From assembly GCF_021513235.1 (NCBI RefSeq), contig NZ_CP090976.1:2232001-2296000 (forward strand): 64,000 nt of DNA, given 5' to 3'. Below are positions 18,186 through 27,245 of the stretch, one piece after another. The position numbers were made by a program, and so were the translations under genes. The notes beneath the pieces were generated by a model. That model did not search any database, was not told the origin of the DNA, and saw nothing but the letters and a program-made list of their open reading frames with translations. Origin of the DNA: Kaistella sp. 97-N-M2 (GTDB taxonomy: Bacteria; Bacteroidota; Bacteroidia; Flavobacteriales; Weeksellaceae). Each line of letters starts with the position of its first letter. Position 1 is the stretch's first letter.

Positions 18186-18797
18186 CTACAACTTCGACTT
18201 ATCGAAGGTGCCGGTTTCATCTTCAATGGTATAGTTCAGCGCTTTTGCCAAAACGAAAATATTTTCGAGATTTTCTAACAGCTGCTTTCGGCCTTCCGCA
18301 CGCAACCGGTTTTGATTAACGCTTTTAATTGCGTTGTCTTTAGCAGACTGGGTGATTTTTTGGAAATCTTTTTGCTCGAATCTGTTAAAAAAAGAATCAT
18401 CTAAGGACTGAATTTCAACGCTTGGCGTAATTCGGAGGTCGGCATTCGGCAATTCTTTGATGATGAGTTTTTTATTAACGGAATCAACCTCGAGTTTCAT
18501 TTTATTAAGATCATATGAAACCTGGGCGTTGGTTTTTGTAAAGGTGATAATCTGTTTCTCTATTTTAGGCAGCATTCCGCCTAAGAGTTCAGATGTTAAC
18601 GTGGTTTTTTGCATGCTCGAAAAATCCTGTTCCATCACAACCAGTTTATTCATTTTTCGAATCTGATTCGTAATGATGTAATAATCGTTTTGAACTTTGT
18701 CTTCGGCTTTTTTCGTAAGGCTGTTCCAGATGAAAAAGAGGAGCAGCATTGCTGCAGCTCCTAAAACAAAAGGAAGTATTTTTTGGTTTGCTTTCAA
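18186..18797 (-). CDS. DUF4230 domain protein, membrane-anchored
   Basis: 203 residues with one N-terminal transmembrane segment (about 8-26, ILPFVLGAAAMLLLFFIW) and an extracytoplasmic DUF4230-like domain (YYIITNQIRKMNKLVVMEQD, then VEIQSLDDSFFNRFE). Proteins of this family are widespread in Bacteroidota and uncharacterised. It starts 2 bp beyond the stop of the upstream thioredoxin-like lipoprotein gene, so the two are probably co-transcribed. Confidence 0.8.
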   Translation of the reverse strand: MKANQKILPFVLGAAAMLLLFFIWNSLTKKAEDKVQNDYYIITNQIRKMNKLVVMEQDFSSMQKTTLTSELLGGMLPKIEKQIITFTKTNAQVSYDLNKMKLEVDSVNKKLIIKELPNADLRITPSVEIQSLDDSFFNRFEQKDFQKITQSAKDNAIKSVNQNRLRAEGRKQLLENLENIFVLAKALNYTIEDETGTFDKSKL

Positions 18798-18798
18798 T

Positions 18799-19359
18799 TT
18801 ATTTGAGTAAATTTTTTAGTGAGGTGTCGTCTTTTTTAAGGATTTCAACAAGGTCTCTTTCCAAATATCCCGTTGAAGGATTTTCGGTGATTCTGCCAAT
18901 TTCTTTGCCATATTTCTGGACAATAATCGTGGGCACGAGCTGAATGTTGAAAACGCCTTCTTCGCCATTTGGCGCTTCCTTTTTTCTATTAACCGCAATC
19001 ATGGTTAATTTGCTGTCCGGGAAATCAACGGCTTCCAGAATTTTGAAGAGGCGTGGCACTTGGCGATGACTGTCTTCGCACCAGGTTCCCATCACCAAAG
19101 TGATGTTGTAGGAGTTCAGCTTTTCTTTTTTCAGATCGGAAACTGCGGCTTTATCAATCGTATACTCGTCATGTTCTTTGGTATACCACTCGCTGTACGG
19201 TTCTTTCAGCAACTGATCTTTTGTTTGATGTCCTAAAAGCATTTTACCGTCGTTTGTGGTTTCGACTTCTCTATTCACAACCACTTTTTGGGCGTCGCAG
19301 GATTGAAGCGATAATAGCAGCGTTGCGCCCGCGAGAAAGATTTGAGTAATTTTTTTCAT
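18799..19359 (-). CDS. thioredoxin-like lipoprotein
   Basis: 186 residues. A lipoprotein signal ends in LLLSLQSC, so the cysteine at about residue 21 is likely lipidated. The thioredoxin-fold segment has GTWCEDSHRQVPRL: a CxxS-type active site with one redox cysteine, preceded by the usual hydrophobic strand (ITLVMGTW) and followed by the cis-proline region VQLVPTIIV-like (IQLVPTIIVQ). It would work in the periplasm as a reductase or isomerase, or hold a structural role. The downstream neighbour encodes DUF4230. Confidence 0.85.
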   Translation of the reverse strand: MKKITQIFLAGATLLLSLQSCDAQKVVVNREVETTNDGKMLLGHQTKDQLLKEPYSEWYTKEHDEYTIDKAAVSDLKKEKLNSYNITLVMGTWCEDSHRQVPRLFKILEAVDFPDSKLTMIAVNRKKEAPNGEEGVFNIQLVPTIIVQKYGKEIGRITENPSTGYLERDLVEILKKDDTSLKNLLK

Positions 19360-19388
19360 TGAACGAGATTTGTTTTGAAGGAAGGGAA

Positions 19389-19856
19389 TTAGTTTTCTAA
19401 AATAGATTTTAAATCCGCCGGCGAATAATATTTGTTTTTTAAAACTTTATGATCAGATTTTCGGTGAACGTTAATTTTTCGGCCCGAAATTTCGGAAAAA
19501 GCTTCTTCACCTTTCTCTTTATAAAATGCAATCGTATCGTCGGCTTCGTTTTGATTGGAACAGGCTTTCGACATGTTGGACCGCTGAACTTCATTAAAAA
19601 GCGCCGGAAATTTTTCGCCCAAACCGAATTCCAAAACAGCACCGCTCAAAACATACTGAAGGTCGCACAAAGCATCCGCAATTTCAACAATATCATTGTC
19701 TGCAATGGCTTGCTTCAATTCATTTAATTCTTCCTGAAGCAAAGAAACCCGCAGTTCGCATCTTTCTTTCGACGGAATTTGAGGCGTTTCTAAAATTGGA
19801 GCGTTAAAAGTTTTGTGAAATTCTGCAACCTGATTCAGCGAATCTATCTTTTCCAT
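19389..19856 (-). CDS. MazG-like nucleoside triphosphate pyrophosphohydrolase
   Basis: 155-residue cytosolic protein. The motif LQEELNELKQAI followed by EIADALCDLQYVL matches the EExxE ... ExxD metal-binding helices of the all-alpha NTP pyrophosphohydrolase superfamily (HisE/MazG). Such enzymes hydrolyse nucleoside triphosphates, often damaged or non-canonical ones; the exact substrate cannot be told. It ends 29 bp before the lipoprotein gene and may head a three-gene unit with it. Confidence 0.85.
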   Translation of the reverse strand: MEKIDSLNQVAEFHKTFNAPILETPQIPSKERCELRVSLLQEELNELKQAIADNDIVEIADALCDLQYVLSGAVLEFGLGEKFPALFNEVQRSNMSKACSNQNEADDTIAFYKEKGEEAFSEISGRKINVHRKSDHKVLKNKYYSPADLKSILEN

Positions 19857-19902
19857 TAAAATTTAATTTGAACAAATATAAACATTCAGTTTTATAAACA
19901 AA

Positions 19903-19932
19903 AAACCGCCGCAAAATTAATTGGGACGGTTT
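19903..19932 (-). terminator. probable terminator of the decayed T9SS gene
   Basis: AAACCG (19903-19908) pairs with CGGTTT (19927-19932), with a T-run on the reverse strand. It sits about 20 bp beyond the stop codon of the remnant at 19952-20317. Confidence 0.55.
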
Positions 19933-19951
19933 GGTAAATGGTTTCTTTAGG

Positions 19952-20317
19952 TTATTCTTTAACGAATTTTTTGGAAGTGTTACCGATTTGAATTAAATAA
20001 CCTCCTTTTGGAAGGTTTGTCATATTAACTTTCTGCCCGGCGGTTTGCCCGCTCTGAAGAAGTTTTCCGCTCATCTCCAAAATTCGGAAACCTGTCGCCT
20101 CAGCATTCGCAACATTCAAAACATTTCCGCACTCTCAATCTTGTTGCGCCTAAAGTGGCACTTGCAGGAATTTTTACCGACTTATAACAGGACTTGTAGT
20201 AGAGCCTGCTTTGGTCCAGGCTTTCTCGCAGTTTCCGTAGTAATCAATGTAAACTGCGTATGCTTCTTTATATTTTGTAGAAATCCACGCTGGCGTAATC
20301 GATAATGAATAGGTTGT
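19952..20317 (-). pseudogene. remnant of a T9SS-secreted protein (GEVED + sorting domain)
   Basis: On the reverse strand, frames read YSLSITPAWISTKYKEAYAV and YIDYYGNCEKAWTKAGSTTS, then after a frameshift VKIPASATLGATRLRVRK, then after another shift or deletion NVANAEATGFRILEMSGKLL, QSGQTAGQKVNMTNLPKGGY and a stop after KKFVKE. The first parts match a GEVED domain like that of the M4 peptidase here; the last is a T9SS sorting domain. No start, no catalytic domain and at least two frame changes remain, so the gene is dead. Confidence 0.8.
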
Positions 20318-20339
20318 TCATCTAACAATGCATAAAAAA

Positions 20340-20359
20340 AACACCGGTTTAACGGTGTT
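20340..20359 (-). terminator. intrinsic terminator after the acyl-CoA dehydrogenase gene
   Basis: ACACCG (20341-20346) pairs with CGGTGT (20353-20358); the reverse strand continues with a run of T. Confidence 0.8.
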
Positions 20360-20379
20360 TCGTATGTTTAAATATGATT

Positions 20380-21519
20380 TTACTTTGAAATCTCCCGGCC
20401 GATCACTAATCTCTGAATTTCGGAAGTTCCTTCTCCGATGGTACATAGTTTAGAATCTCTGTAATATTTCTCTGCGGGAAAATCCTTCGTATAACCATAT
20501 CCGCCGAAAATCTGAACCGCATTGTTGGCAATGCGTACACAGGCTTCAGAAGCGTATAGCTTGGCCATTGCGCCTTCTTTCGTCATAGGCTTTTTGGCGT
20601 TTTTCAAAGTAGATGCGCGTTGGATCAGTAATTCGGCAGCATCAATTTCGGTCGCCATATCAGCAAGCATAAAATTGATCGCCTGAAATTCGTTAATTGC
20701 TTTTCCAAACTGATGTCTTTCTTTTGAGTATTTTAAAGCAGCTTTGTACGCGCCTCTCGCGGTCCCCAAACTTAGGGCAGCAATGGAAATCCGACCGCCG
20801 TCCAAAATTTTCATGGCCTGTTTGAAACCTGAGCCTACTTCTCCCAATCTGTTCGCGTCGGAAACGCGCACATTATCAAAAATAAGTTCGGCGGTTTCCG
20901 AAGCGCGCATCCCTAATTTATTTTCTTTCTTTCCGGACGTGAATCCTTCGGTTCCTTTTTCAACAACAAATGCGGTGGAATTGTTTCTGGCGCCTTTTTC
21001 GCCGGTTCGAGTCATTACCACAGCAATATCTCCGGTAATGGCGTGGGTGATAAAGTTTTTGGCCCCGTTGATGATCCAGTCGTCGCCGTCTTTTACAGCG
21101 GTTGTACTCATGCCACCGGAATCCGATCCCGTGTTATGTTCGGTTAAACCCCAGGCACCGATTACTTTTCCGGATGCTAATTGCGGCAACCAGCGGTGTC
21201 GTTGCTCTTCATTTCCAAATTCATATATATGGTTCGTGCACAAGGAATTATGCGCCGCTACAGAAAGTCCGATAGACGGATCAACCTGCGAAATTTCATC
21301 TAAAATGGTTACATATTCGTGGTAACCCAGGCCGGAACCGCCATATTCTTCCGGAATAACAATCCCCATAAACCCCATTTCTCCCAATTCATGGAAAAGA
21401 TCGACAGGAAAAGTCTGGCTTTCGTCCCATTCCATAATATTCGGACGGATCTTTTTTTCGGCAAAATCCTTTGCGGTTTCTGCAATCATAGTAATGTTGT
21501 GTAAAGTCTCGCTATTCAT
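20380..21519 (-). CDS. acyl-CoA dehydrogenase
   Basis: 379-residue FAD-dependent dehydrogenase that introduces the alpha-beta double bond into acyl-CoA. Typical segments: GFMGIVIPEEYGGSGL, AWGLTEHNTGSDSGGM, the acyl-binding EKGTEGFTSGKKENKLGMRA-type motif, QVFGGYGYT-like (VQIFGGYGYTKDFPAEKYYR) and the C-terminal GEGTSEIQRLVIGR with the catalytic-base glutamate position. Length and motifs fit short- or branched-chain members (butyryl/isovaleryl type); chain-length preference cannot be decided. It is a single-gene unit. Confidence 0.94.
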   Translation of the reverse strand: MNSETLHNITMIAETAKDFAEKKIRPNIMEWDESQTFPVDLFHELGEMGFMGIVIPEEYGGSGLGYHEYVTILDEISQVDPSIGLSVAAHNSLCTNHIYEFGNEEQRHRWLPQLASGKVIGAWGLTEHNTGSDSGGMSTTAVKDGDDWIINGAKNFITHAITGDIAVVMTRTGEKGARNNSTAFVVEKGTEGFTSGKKENKLGMRASETAELIFDNVRVSDANRLGEVGSGFKQAMKILDGGRISIAALSLGTARGAYKAALKYSKERHQFGKAINEFQAINFMLADMATEIDAAELLIQRASTLKNAKKPMTKEGAMAKLYASEACVRIANNAVQIFGGYGYTKDFPAEKYYRDSKLCTIGEGTSEIQRLVIGREISK

Positions 21520-21711
21520 ATCAGTTATTTGGTCTCAAAGATAATTAAAATGGTTAAGTCCGAAAAATATTTTTTTTGGAGGTAAAATGCTATGCGAAGC
21601 GCGGTACCTTTTGATAACCATCTATTTGTAAGGAGGGAGAATGTAAAATTTACACGGAATTAATTATTGTCATTTCAGAATTATTTAATTTAGCTGTTCA
21701 AATTTTATCAC

Positions 21712-23583
21712 ATGAAAAGAATTTTATTTTTGCTCTTCTCGGTTCCGTTTCTCGCATTTTCTCAAATACCTGCAGGTTACTATGAGGGAACTGCGTCTCT
21801 GAGCGGTTATGCCTTAAAATCGAAATTACATGAAATCATTTCCCAAAAGACAATTAGCTGGCATTACGGTGATCTGGGTGCTTTCTATAATCAAACCGAT
21901 TTAGACAAGTATTACGATCACGATGCAACCAACACGACGATTTTTCTAGATATTTACTCCGAAATCCCGGCCGGTCCAGATGCGTACGAATATACGGAAG
22001 CAAACGCAATCGGCTCCGCGACCGCCGAAGGAGAAGGCTGGAACCGCGAACATATGATGCCGCAAAGCACATTCAATAGTAATTATCCGATGTATTCGGA
22101 TCTTTTTTATGTAATTCCTACGGATGCTAAAATTAACCAGTTAAGAAGCAATTATCCTTACGGCGTAGCCGGCACTCCAAATTACTACACTTTTACAAAC
22201 GGCTCCAGAATCAGTAAAAATGCCTCGCCAAATTCTGGTTATACAGGAAGGGTTTACGAGCCGATCGATGAATTTAAAGGGGACATCGCACGCAGTCTTT
22301 TATATTTTGCCGTTCGATACGAGGGAAAATTAAGTTCTTTTAATTTCTATACTGGAGCGTCCGCGGCAACAGATCGAAGCCCTTTGGATGGAACGGAAGA
22401 AAAAGCCTTCGAATACTGGTATCTCGCAATGTTGCTGCAGTGGAGCAATCAGGATCCCGTTTCTCAGCGCGAGATCGACAGAAATGACGAAGTGTTTGCG
22501 ATTCAAAAAAACAGAAATCCGTTTATCGATCATCCCGAATGGATCAGCGCGATCTGGACGCAGACGCCGGATGGCGTAATTCCACAGGCACCGTTAAATC
22601 TAAGTGTTACGCAGAACAGCGCTTATTTTGTAAATTTAAGCTGGAGCGGTTCCCCGGAAAGCGATGTTTTAGGTTACAAAATTTACATGAACGGCACTTT
22701 GATAGGGGCCACAAAAAACACCAATATCAGTATTGATCATCTCCAGCCCTCCACCACGTATAATTTTACGGTTCGGGCTTATGATTCCGGATACTTAGAA
22801 TCTGCCGACAGCAATTTGATTACGACAAGCACATTGGCGTCGGACATTTTCTCCAAAGATTTAATGATTACGAAGTATCTGGAAGGCACCGCAAACAACA
22901 AAGCCCTGGAAATCACAAACAAAACTGGCCATCCCGTTAATTTAGATAAGTATCGACTGAGCATTCAGTTTTACAGCGGAAGCAATTATTATTTCACGGA
23001 AGCGTTCGAACTGGAAGGAACCGTTCAGAACAACGAAACATTCGTCGTTTTAAATCCAAACGCCAATTTTACTTGTATTACGAATGACGAGGCACGGTTT
23101 TTAACCGCTGCGCCACAACTCACTTTCAGCGGAAGCAACTATCTGGAACTTCGGTATAATTCCGCAACCGTTGATGCGATCGGAATGCGGGATGTCGATA
23201 ATTATTCCACGTTGGGAAATGTTTCTCTGTATCGTCGTAATTCTGTTAATGAGCCGACAAGCGCTTTTAACCTGGCGGAGTGGCAAAGTTTTCCTGCCGA
23301 TTATTGCGAAAACATAGGAAGTTTAGCAGCTTCCGACGTGATTGTTGTGAGTGAAAATGAGTTTTCGGTTTATCCAAATCCGGTGGTGGGCAATACGATA
23401 TTCATTAAAGGAAGAAATCTGGAAAAAGTTCAGACTGCAACTTTGTTTGATCTTTCTGGCAAAATAATCCGGCGCGAAAATGCGCCATTCAGGACTAAAA
23501 ATTCTATTGATGTTCGCTATTTGAAAGCCGGAATTTACATTTTGAAAATTGATGGCGAATCGATCAAGATTATTAAAAGATAG
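21712..23583 (+). CDS. secreted endonuclease I with FN3, lamin-tail-like and T9SS sorting domains
   Basis: 623 residues. Signal peptide at 1-17. The nuclease domain (about 20-280) has the beta-beta-alpha-metal motif WNREHMMPQS with the catalytic His114 and the family segment HNLYPT-like SDLFYVIPTDAKINQLR, as in EndA/NucM. A fibronectin type III domain (about 290-375), a lamin-tail-like domain (about 385-515, LMITKYLEGTANNKALEI) and a T9SS sorting domain (VYPNPVVGNTIFI ... LKAGIYILKIDG) follow. It should be an extracellular DNase/RNase that releases nutrients from nucleic acids or degrades extracellular DNA. Confidence 0.93.
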   Translation: MKRILFLLFSVPFLAFSQIPAGYYEGTASLSGYALKSKLHEIISQKTISWHYGDLGAFYNQTDLDKYYDHDATNTTIFLDIYSEIPAGPDAYEYTEANAIGSATAEGEGWNREHMMPQSTFNSNYPMYSDLFYVIPTDAKINQLRSNYPYGVAGTPNYYTFTNGSRISKNASPNSGYTGRVYEPIDEFKGDIARSLLYFAVRYEGKLSSFNFYTGASAATDRSPLDGTEEKAFEYWYLAMLLQWSNQDPVSQREIDRNDEVFAIQKNRNPFIDHPEWISAIWTQTPDGVIPQAPLNLSVTQNSAYFVNLSWSGSPESDVLGYKIYMNGTLIGATKNTNISIDHLQPSTTYNFTVRAYDSGYLESADSNLITTSTLASDIFSKDLMITKYLEGTANNKALEITNKTGHPVNLDKYRLSIQFYSGSNYYFTEAFELEGTVQNNETFVVLNPNANFTCITNDEARFLTAAPQLTFSGSNYLELRYNSATVDAIGMRDVDNYSTLGNVSLYRRNSVNEPTSAFNLAEWQSFPADYCENIGSLAASDVIVVSENEFSVYPNPVVGNTIFIKGRNLEKVQTATLFDLSGKIIRRENAPFRTKNSIDVRYLKAGIYILKIDGESIKIIKR

Positions 23584-23653
23584 ATAGAACCGCAGCTTCA
23601 AATTGTGCTCATCAATTTTTGTATCGTGTGGACGAAAGAGAAATATTTAAGTT

Positions 23654-23688
23654 AAAAATCCTCTCCGAAATTTTTGGAGAGGATTTTT
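23654..23688. terminator. bidirectional intrinsic terminator
   Basis: A perfect 13-bp stem, AAAAATCCTCTCC (23654-23666) and GGAGAGGATTTTT (23676-23688), lies between two convergent genes and has T-tracts on both strands. Confidence 0.93.
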
Positions 23689-23694
23689 TTTGGA

Positions 23695-25131
23695 TTATTC
23701 CGACTTCAAATAAAGTCGCATTCGTGCTTCATACTCGGGTTTCACCTTGATGAATTTCCAGATCTTCTTTTCGTTCGGATTCGAAATGCGGAAGTAAATA
23801 ATTTTATCCGCGGAATATTTAAAATAAGGATGATTTTGGAGCCATTCTTCCGGCGCATCGGCCAACGTGTATTTTGCAACTTTGCTATCGTCCAGTTTTG
23901 CGGTGGCGACTAGCTTTTGTGCGAGCTCTTTGTCAATATCGTACGTATCGATAATCTGCTGTTTATTGACAAAGCCACCTAATTTTTTTCTATAACTCAA
24001 CATCATTGCGGCACTTTTCTCATCAAAACCATATTCCGTCAACTGTTTGAAAGTGATCTGATTTAGATCTATTTTCGAAAAATCCGTTTTCGATTCTGAA
24101 GAAGCAGTTTTGGAATCTGATGTATAATTGGATTCATACTTTTTTGCAGAACCATTTTTGATGTTTTCCGGATTCAGCGCGATAAAAGGTTTCATTTCTA
24201 CGAACTTTTCGGGAGAAATTACGAAGCATTTTTCAATATCTTCTAAATTTTTGAAACTTCCGCGCAAATTTCTGTCCCGATAATTAAGGATAACTTGCGC
24301 CTGCTTTTCGGAAAAGCCCAGCTTTCGCCAGCCGTCAAAATCGGTGGTGTTGGGGTCGAAATTTTGGTAGCTTATTTTCGCTTTTTCAGTTCGAGAAATT
24401 TTTGCTTCCGGAGAAATCTGTGAACCGGCGGGCGAGCCTTCCGGCAACAGGAGATAAGGCTCCATTTTGCGGTAATTTTCTGCGCTGATCATATAGCAAG
24501 CTTTGAATTTTTCTTTGCTTTGAAAACTTCCGCCTAAATAATTTTTGTATTTCAAAATAGAATTAGCCTGATTTTCCGTAAAACCCATTTGCACAAAATC
24601 ATTCACACTCAAGTTGTCCGGGTTGAATTTTCCGGGAATCGTGAGTTCCTTTTTCTTAAAGGTTTTATAGTTGCCGGAGTAATTGGCATAATAACTTCGG
24701 GAGTTTTGATGATTTCCCGAAGAATAATTTCTATAAGTGGATGCCGATGTTTCAGGAAGCAGAATAAATGAGTCCAGTTCCGCGAATTTTTCCTCGGAAA
24801 TCGCATAGCATTTTTTCATCTGCGCTTTCGAAGAGAAATTTCCGCCCACCACATTTTTGTATTTTAAAATTGTAGCGACCTGTCTTTCTGTAAAACCTAA
24901 ATTTTTCCAGCCGTCGGCCGAAAGTTCATTCGGATCGAATTCTGCTAACGTAATTTTTTCTGCGTTTACGTAATCGACTTTTTCAAAAGTGGGCGGTTCA
25001 GCGCTCGGACTTTTTGAATTATAGTAAAGCAAACCGGAAAAAAGGATGGCACCGGACGTGGCAAATCCCAAAAAATAATTTTTTGCGGCGGATATTTGAA
25101 GGTGGAAACTCATGGCGTAATATTTATGCAA
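23695..25131 (-). CDS. membrane-anchored helix-hairpin-helix (ComEA-like) repeat protein
   Basis: 478 residues. One transmembrane helix near the N-terminus (about residues 18-38), then four helix-hairpin-helix repeats. Three share the pattern GF.E.Q...IL.YKN..GG.F.S...... CY.IS.E.....P.LLLPE-like (for example GFTERQVATILKYKNVVGGN and GFTENQANSILKYKNYLGGS); the fourth is GFDEKSAAMMLSYRKKLGGF. HhH repeats bind DNA through backbone contacts. ComEA-like proteins serve DNA uptake in the periplasm, but the number of repeats and the lack of other com genes here leave the role open. Confidence 0.8.
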   Translation of the reverse strand: MHKYYAMSFHLQISAAKNYFLGFATSGAILFSGLLYYNSKSPSAEPPTFEKVDYVNAEKITLAEFDPNELSADGWKNLGFTERQVATILKYKNVVGGNFSSKAQMKKCYAISEEKFAELDSFILLPETSASTYRNYSSGNHQNSRSYYANYSGNYKTFKKKELTIPGKFNPDNLSVNDFVQMGFTENQANSILKYKNYLGGSFQSKEKFKACYMISAENYRKMEPYLLLPEGSPAGSQISPEAKISRTEKAKISYQNFDPNTTDFDGWRKLGFSEKQAQVILNYRDRNLRGSFKNLEDIEKCFVISPEKFVEMKPFIALNPENIKNGSAKKYESNYTSDSKTASSESKTDFSKIDLNQITFKQLTEYGFDEKSAAMMLSYRKKLGGFVNKQQIIDTYDIDKELAQKLVATAKLDDSKVAKYTLADAPEEWLQNHPYFKYSADKIIYFRISNPNEKKIWKFIKVKPEYEARMRLYLKSE

Positions 25132-25198
25132 ACATAGATAGACGCTGAGATTAATTTTTGCGTAAAACGACCTTTTCGTGAAGTGGAAAATACCTTTT

Positions 25199-25540
25199 CT
25201 ATTCGGGTTTATCCACTAGGGAATCTTTTAGTTTAAGAAGTTCGGCTTTTACAAATTCCAGCCGGTCAATCATACTCACGGTTTCGGAGATTTTCGAATT
25301 TGTGGTCAAAGCGATGCGGGCGCCATCCAACGTGTAGCCTTTTTCCTTCACAAGATGGAAAATGATTTTAAGATTCTTAATATCCTCCGGCGTGAAATAC
25401 CGGTTTCCCTTTTTGTTTTTTTTGGGCTTAATGATGGGGAATTCCTGCTCCCAATACCTGATGAGCGAAGCGTTCACATCGAATGCTTTAGCTACTTCGC
25501 CAATGGAATAATAAAGTTTATCGGGGAGGTTTAATTTCAT
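25199..25540 (-). CDS. MerR-family transcriptional regulator
   Basis: 113 residues. A winged-helix MerR domain is at the N-terminus: YYSIGEVAKAFDVNASLIRY, WEQEFP, then KGNRYFTPEDIKNLKII. The C-terminal part is a short coiled-coil (EFVKAELLKLKDSLVDK). No metal- or drug-binding domain follows, as in the small MerR proteins common in Bacteroidota. It lies between the HhH gene and the DEAD-box gene on the same strand. Confidence 0.9.
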   Translation of the reverse strand: MKLNLPDKLYYSIGEVAKAFDVNASLIRYWEQEFPIIKPKKNKKGNRYFTPEDIKNLKIIFHLVKEKGYTLDGARIALTTNSKISETVSMIDRLEFVKAELLKLKDSLVDKPE

Positions 25541-25604
25541 TGTATAACGGTCACAGTTTCAAAACTACATAAAATTTGGAAAATAAAATGGTGCAGAGAT
25601 CGCA

Positions 25605-26912
25605 TTAATAAGCAATCTCGATTTTCATCTTTTTGTTTTTCAGTCTTTGGTTCTCCAGTTTTTTCAAAAGAGCAACAACCTTTTGGCGGCTCACAGCAAC
25701 ATAAGAGGTCGTATCCTTCACTTCGATGAGGCCAATATCATCTTTTTCCAGTTCCCCTTTTTTGATGAGGAAACCCACTATATCCACCTTATTAACCTTG
25801 TCTTTTTTTCCCGCGCTGATATAAATGGTGGAAAAAGGCGTTCTGGACGGCATTTTATAATCCTGCGTAAGCTTTTCTTCCGGCGTGTTTTTTTTGATGA
25901 ACGGAAAATTTTCATCTTCTGTCATGATGAGGTAAACGGAACCTTTGGCGTTCATCCGCGCCGTTCTTCCGTTGCGGTGGATAAACGCATCTTCCTTCGG
26001 TGGCAGCTGATAATGTACGATGGATTCTACTTCGGCAATATCTAAACCGCGCGAAGCCAAATCGGTTGTAATTAAAATTCGGGAAGAATCGTTTCTGAAT
26101 TTCAGCAGTGCGCGTTCTCTTTCGTCCTGCTCCATACCGCCGTGAAATGTTTCTCTTGAAATTCCTTTTTCCTTTAAAAGTTCGGAGATCCGGTCAACGG
26201 CGTCGCGGTGATTACAGAAAATTAAAGTTCTTTTGTTTCCAATTTTGCATAAAAGCTGAAATAGCGTATCGAGTTTTTCCTCAGACGTTGTGATCACCTT
26301 TTTATATTGAAGGTCGGGTTTAGATTCCAGTACTTTTAAGAAATCTACCTTTTGTTCATTTTTTACGCCTGTAAATGTCGGAATATCATCCATCGCGGTA
26401 GCGGAAGTGAGAATTCTTTGCGAAAGGAGCGGCATTTCGCTGATAATCAAACTCATATCTTCGTGGAAGCCAAATTCTAAAGATTTATCAAATTCGTCTA
26501 ATACGAGAGTTTTGATGGTAGTGGCATCGAAATTATCATTGTTGAGGTGGTAGGCGATTCTACCCGGAGTTCCAATTAATAACGCGGGGGATTCTCGCAG
26601 ATTATTGACTTCTATTTTTTTGTCGTGTCCGCCGTAACAAACCGAGACTTTATAATCGGTACCCATGGATTTGAAAACCTGCTCGATCTGCAAAGCCAAC
26701 TCGCGGGAAGGGACCAATACTATGGCCTGGATTCCGGAAACATTGGGCTTTAAATTCCGTAAAACGGGAAAAAGAAAGGCCAGGGTTTTCCCGGAACCGG
26801 TGGGCGATAAAAGGATAAGATCTTTTTCGTCTTCGGTAGCTTTGTACGCAGATTTCTGCATCTGATTCATATCCTGAATCTGCAGATTTTGATAGATTGA
26901 CTGTAATTCCAT
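25605..26912 (-). CDS. DEAD-box RNA helicase, DbpA-like
   Basis: 435 residues from the ATG at 26912 (MELQSIYQNLQIQDMNQMQK); codons further upstream look non-coding. Helicase motifs: Q motif region, SPTGSGKT (motif I), PSRELALQ, TPGRI, the motif II variant DEFD in place of DEAD, SAT, and HRNGRTARM (VI). The last ~70 residues (KVDIVGFLIKKGELEKDDIG ... VALLKKLENQRLKNKKMKIE) match the DbpA-type RNA-binding domain, which targets 23S rRNA hairpin 92. It likely acts in 50S assembly. The name dbpA is plausible, not proven. Confidence 0.88.
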   Translation of the reverse strand: MELQSIYQNLQIQDMNQMQKSAYKATEDEKDLILLSPTGSGKTLAFLFPVLRNLKPNVSGIQAIVLVPSRELALQIEQVFKSMGTDYKVSVCYGGHDKKIEVNNLRESPALLIGTPGRIAYHLNNDNFDATTIKTLVLDEFDKSLEFGFHEDMSLIISEMPLLSQRILTSATAMDDIPTFTGVKNEQKVDFLKVLESKPDLQYKKVITTSEEKLDTLFQLLCKIGNKRTLIFCNHRDAVDRISELLKEKGISRETFHGGMEQDERERALLKFRNDSSRILITTDLASRGLDIAEVESIVHYQLPPKEDAFIHRNGRTARMNAKGSVYLIMTEDENFPFIKKNTPEEKLTQDYKMPSRTPFSTIYISAGKKDKVNKVDIVGFLIKKGELEKDDIGLIEVKDTTSYVAVSRQKVVALLKKLENQRLKNKKMKIEIAY

Positions 26913-26916
26913 TTGG

Positions 26917-26924
26917 CAAAGGTA
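26917..26924 (-). promoter_or_regulatory. -7 promoter element just upstream of the DEAD-box gene
   Basis: The reverse strand reads TACCTTTG followed by CCAA and the ATG at 26912. It fits TAnnTTTG and would give a leaderless or near-leaderless mRNA. Confidence 0.5.
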
Positions 26925-27028
26925 AGAATTCGGTACTGGATTTAGATGAATCTTTATGAACGCCAAAATGTTTTAGCCTTGTGAGGAACGGAATTGCTCT
27001 TTTTTAAAGAAAAGGTGTAAAAGAAGAT

Positions 27029-27070
27029 AGAGTTTTCCGGCGTGCCCAGCGTAAACTCTCAGGCGGAAAA
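27029..27070. other. two mutually exclusive hairpins between the DEAD-box gene and rpsA
   Basis: AGAGTTT (27029-27035) can pair with AAACTCT (27053-27059), while TTTTCCG (27033-27039) can pair with CGGAAAA (27064-27070). The stems overlap and cannot form together. The site lies upstream of the rpsA promoter, so it could act only in a transcript from another start or in the reverse direction. Confidence 0.35.
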
Positions 27071-27097
27071 GCTTCAAATTATTTAAAATTTATTTAG

Positions 27098-27126
27098 TTG
27101 TTTATCAGTAAAAATACTTATCTTTG
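27098..27126 (+). promoter_or_regulatory. rpsA promoter
   Basis: TTG at 27098-27100, an 18-bp spacer, then TATCTTTG at 27119-27126, which fits the Bacteroidota -33/-7 consensus. It gives a leader of about 110 nt before the ATG at 27246. Confidence 0.65.
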
Positions 27127-27245
27127 CACCACTTTTTGTGAAGGTATTTGGCGAAGTTAAAACATTAACAACTAACATCTTCCGTATTTTTCAAGAATCA
27201 CATTGGGCCAAGTTTGAAAAAGAAGGAATACAAATTATTTATTTT

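Noticed and set aside
27029-27080. Glycine riboswitch suggested by AAACTCTCAGGC
   Set aside because: Only this short piece fits; the other conserved glycine-aptamer parts are missing and the site lies upstream of the promoter of rpsA, which is not a glycine gene.
27138-27245. Longer rpsA start at GTG 27138
   Set aside because: The extra 36 codons overlap the expected transcription-start region and do not resemble an S1 N-terminus; MSETTDKAEV is a normal start.
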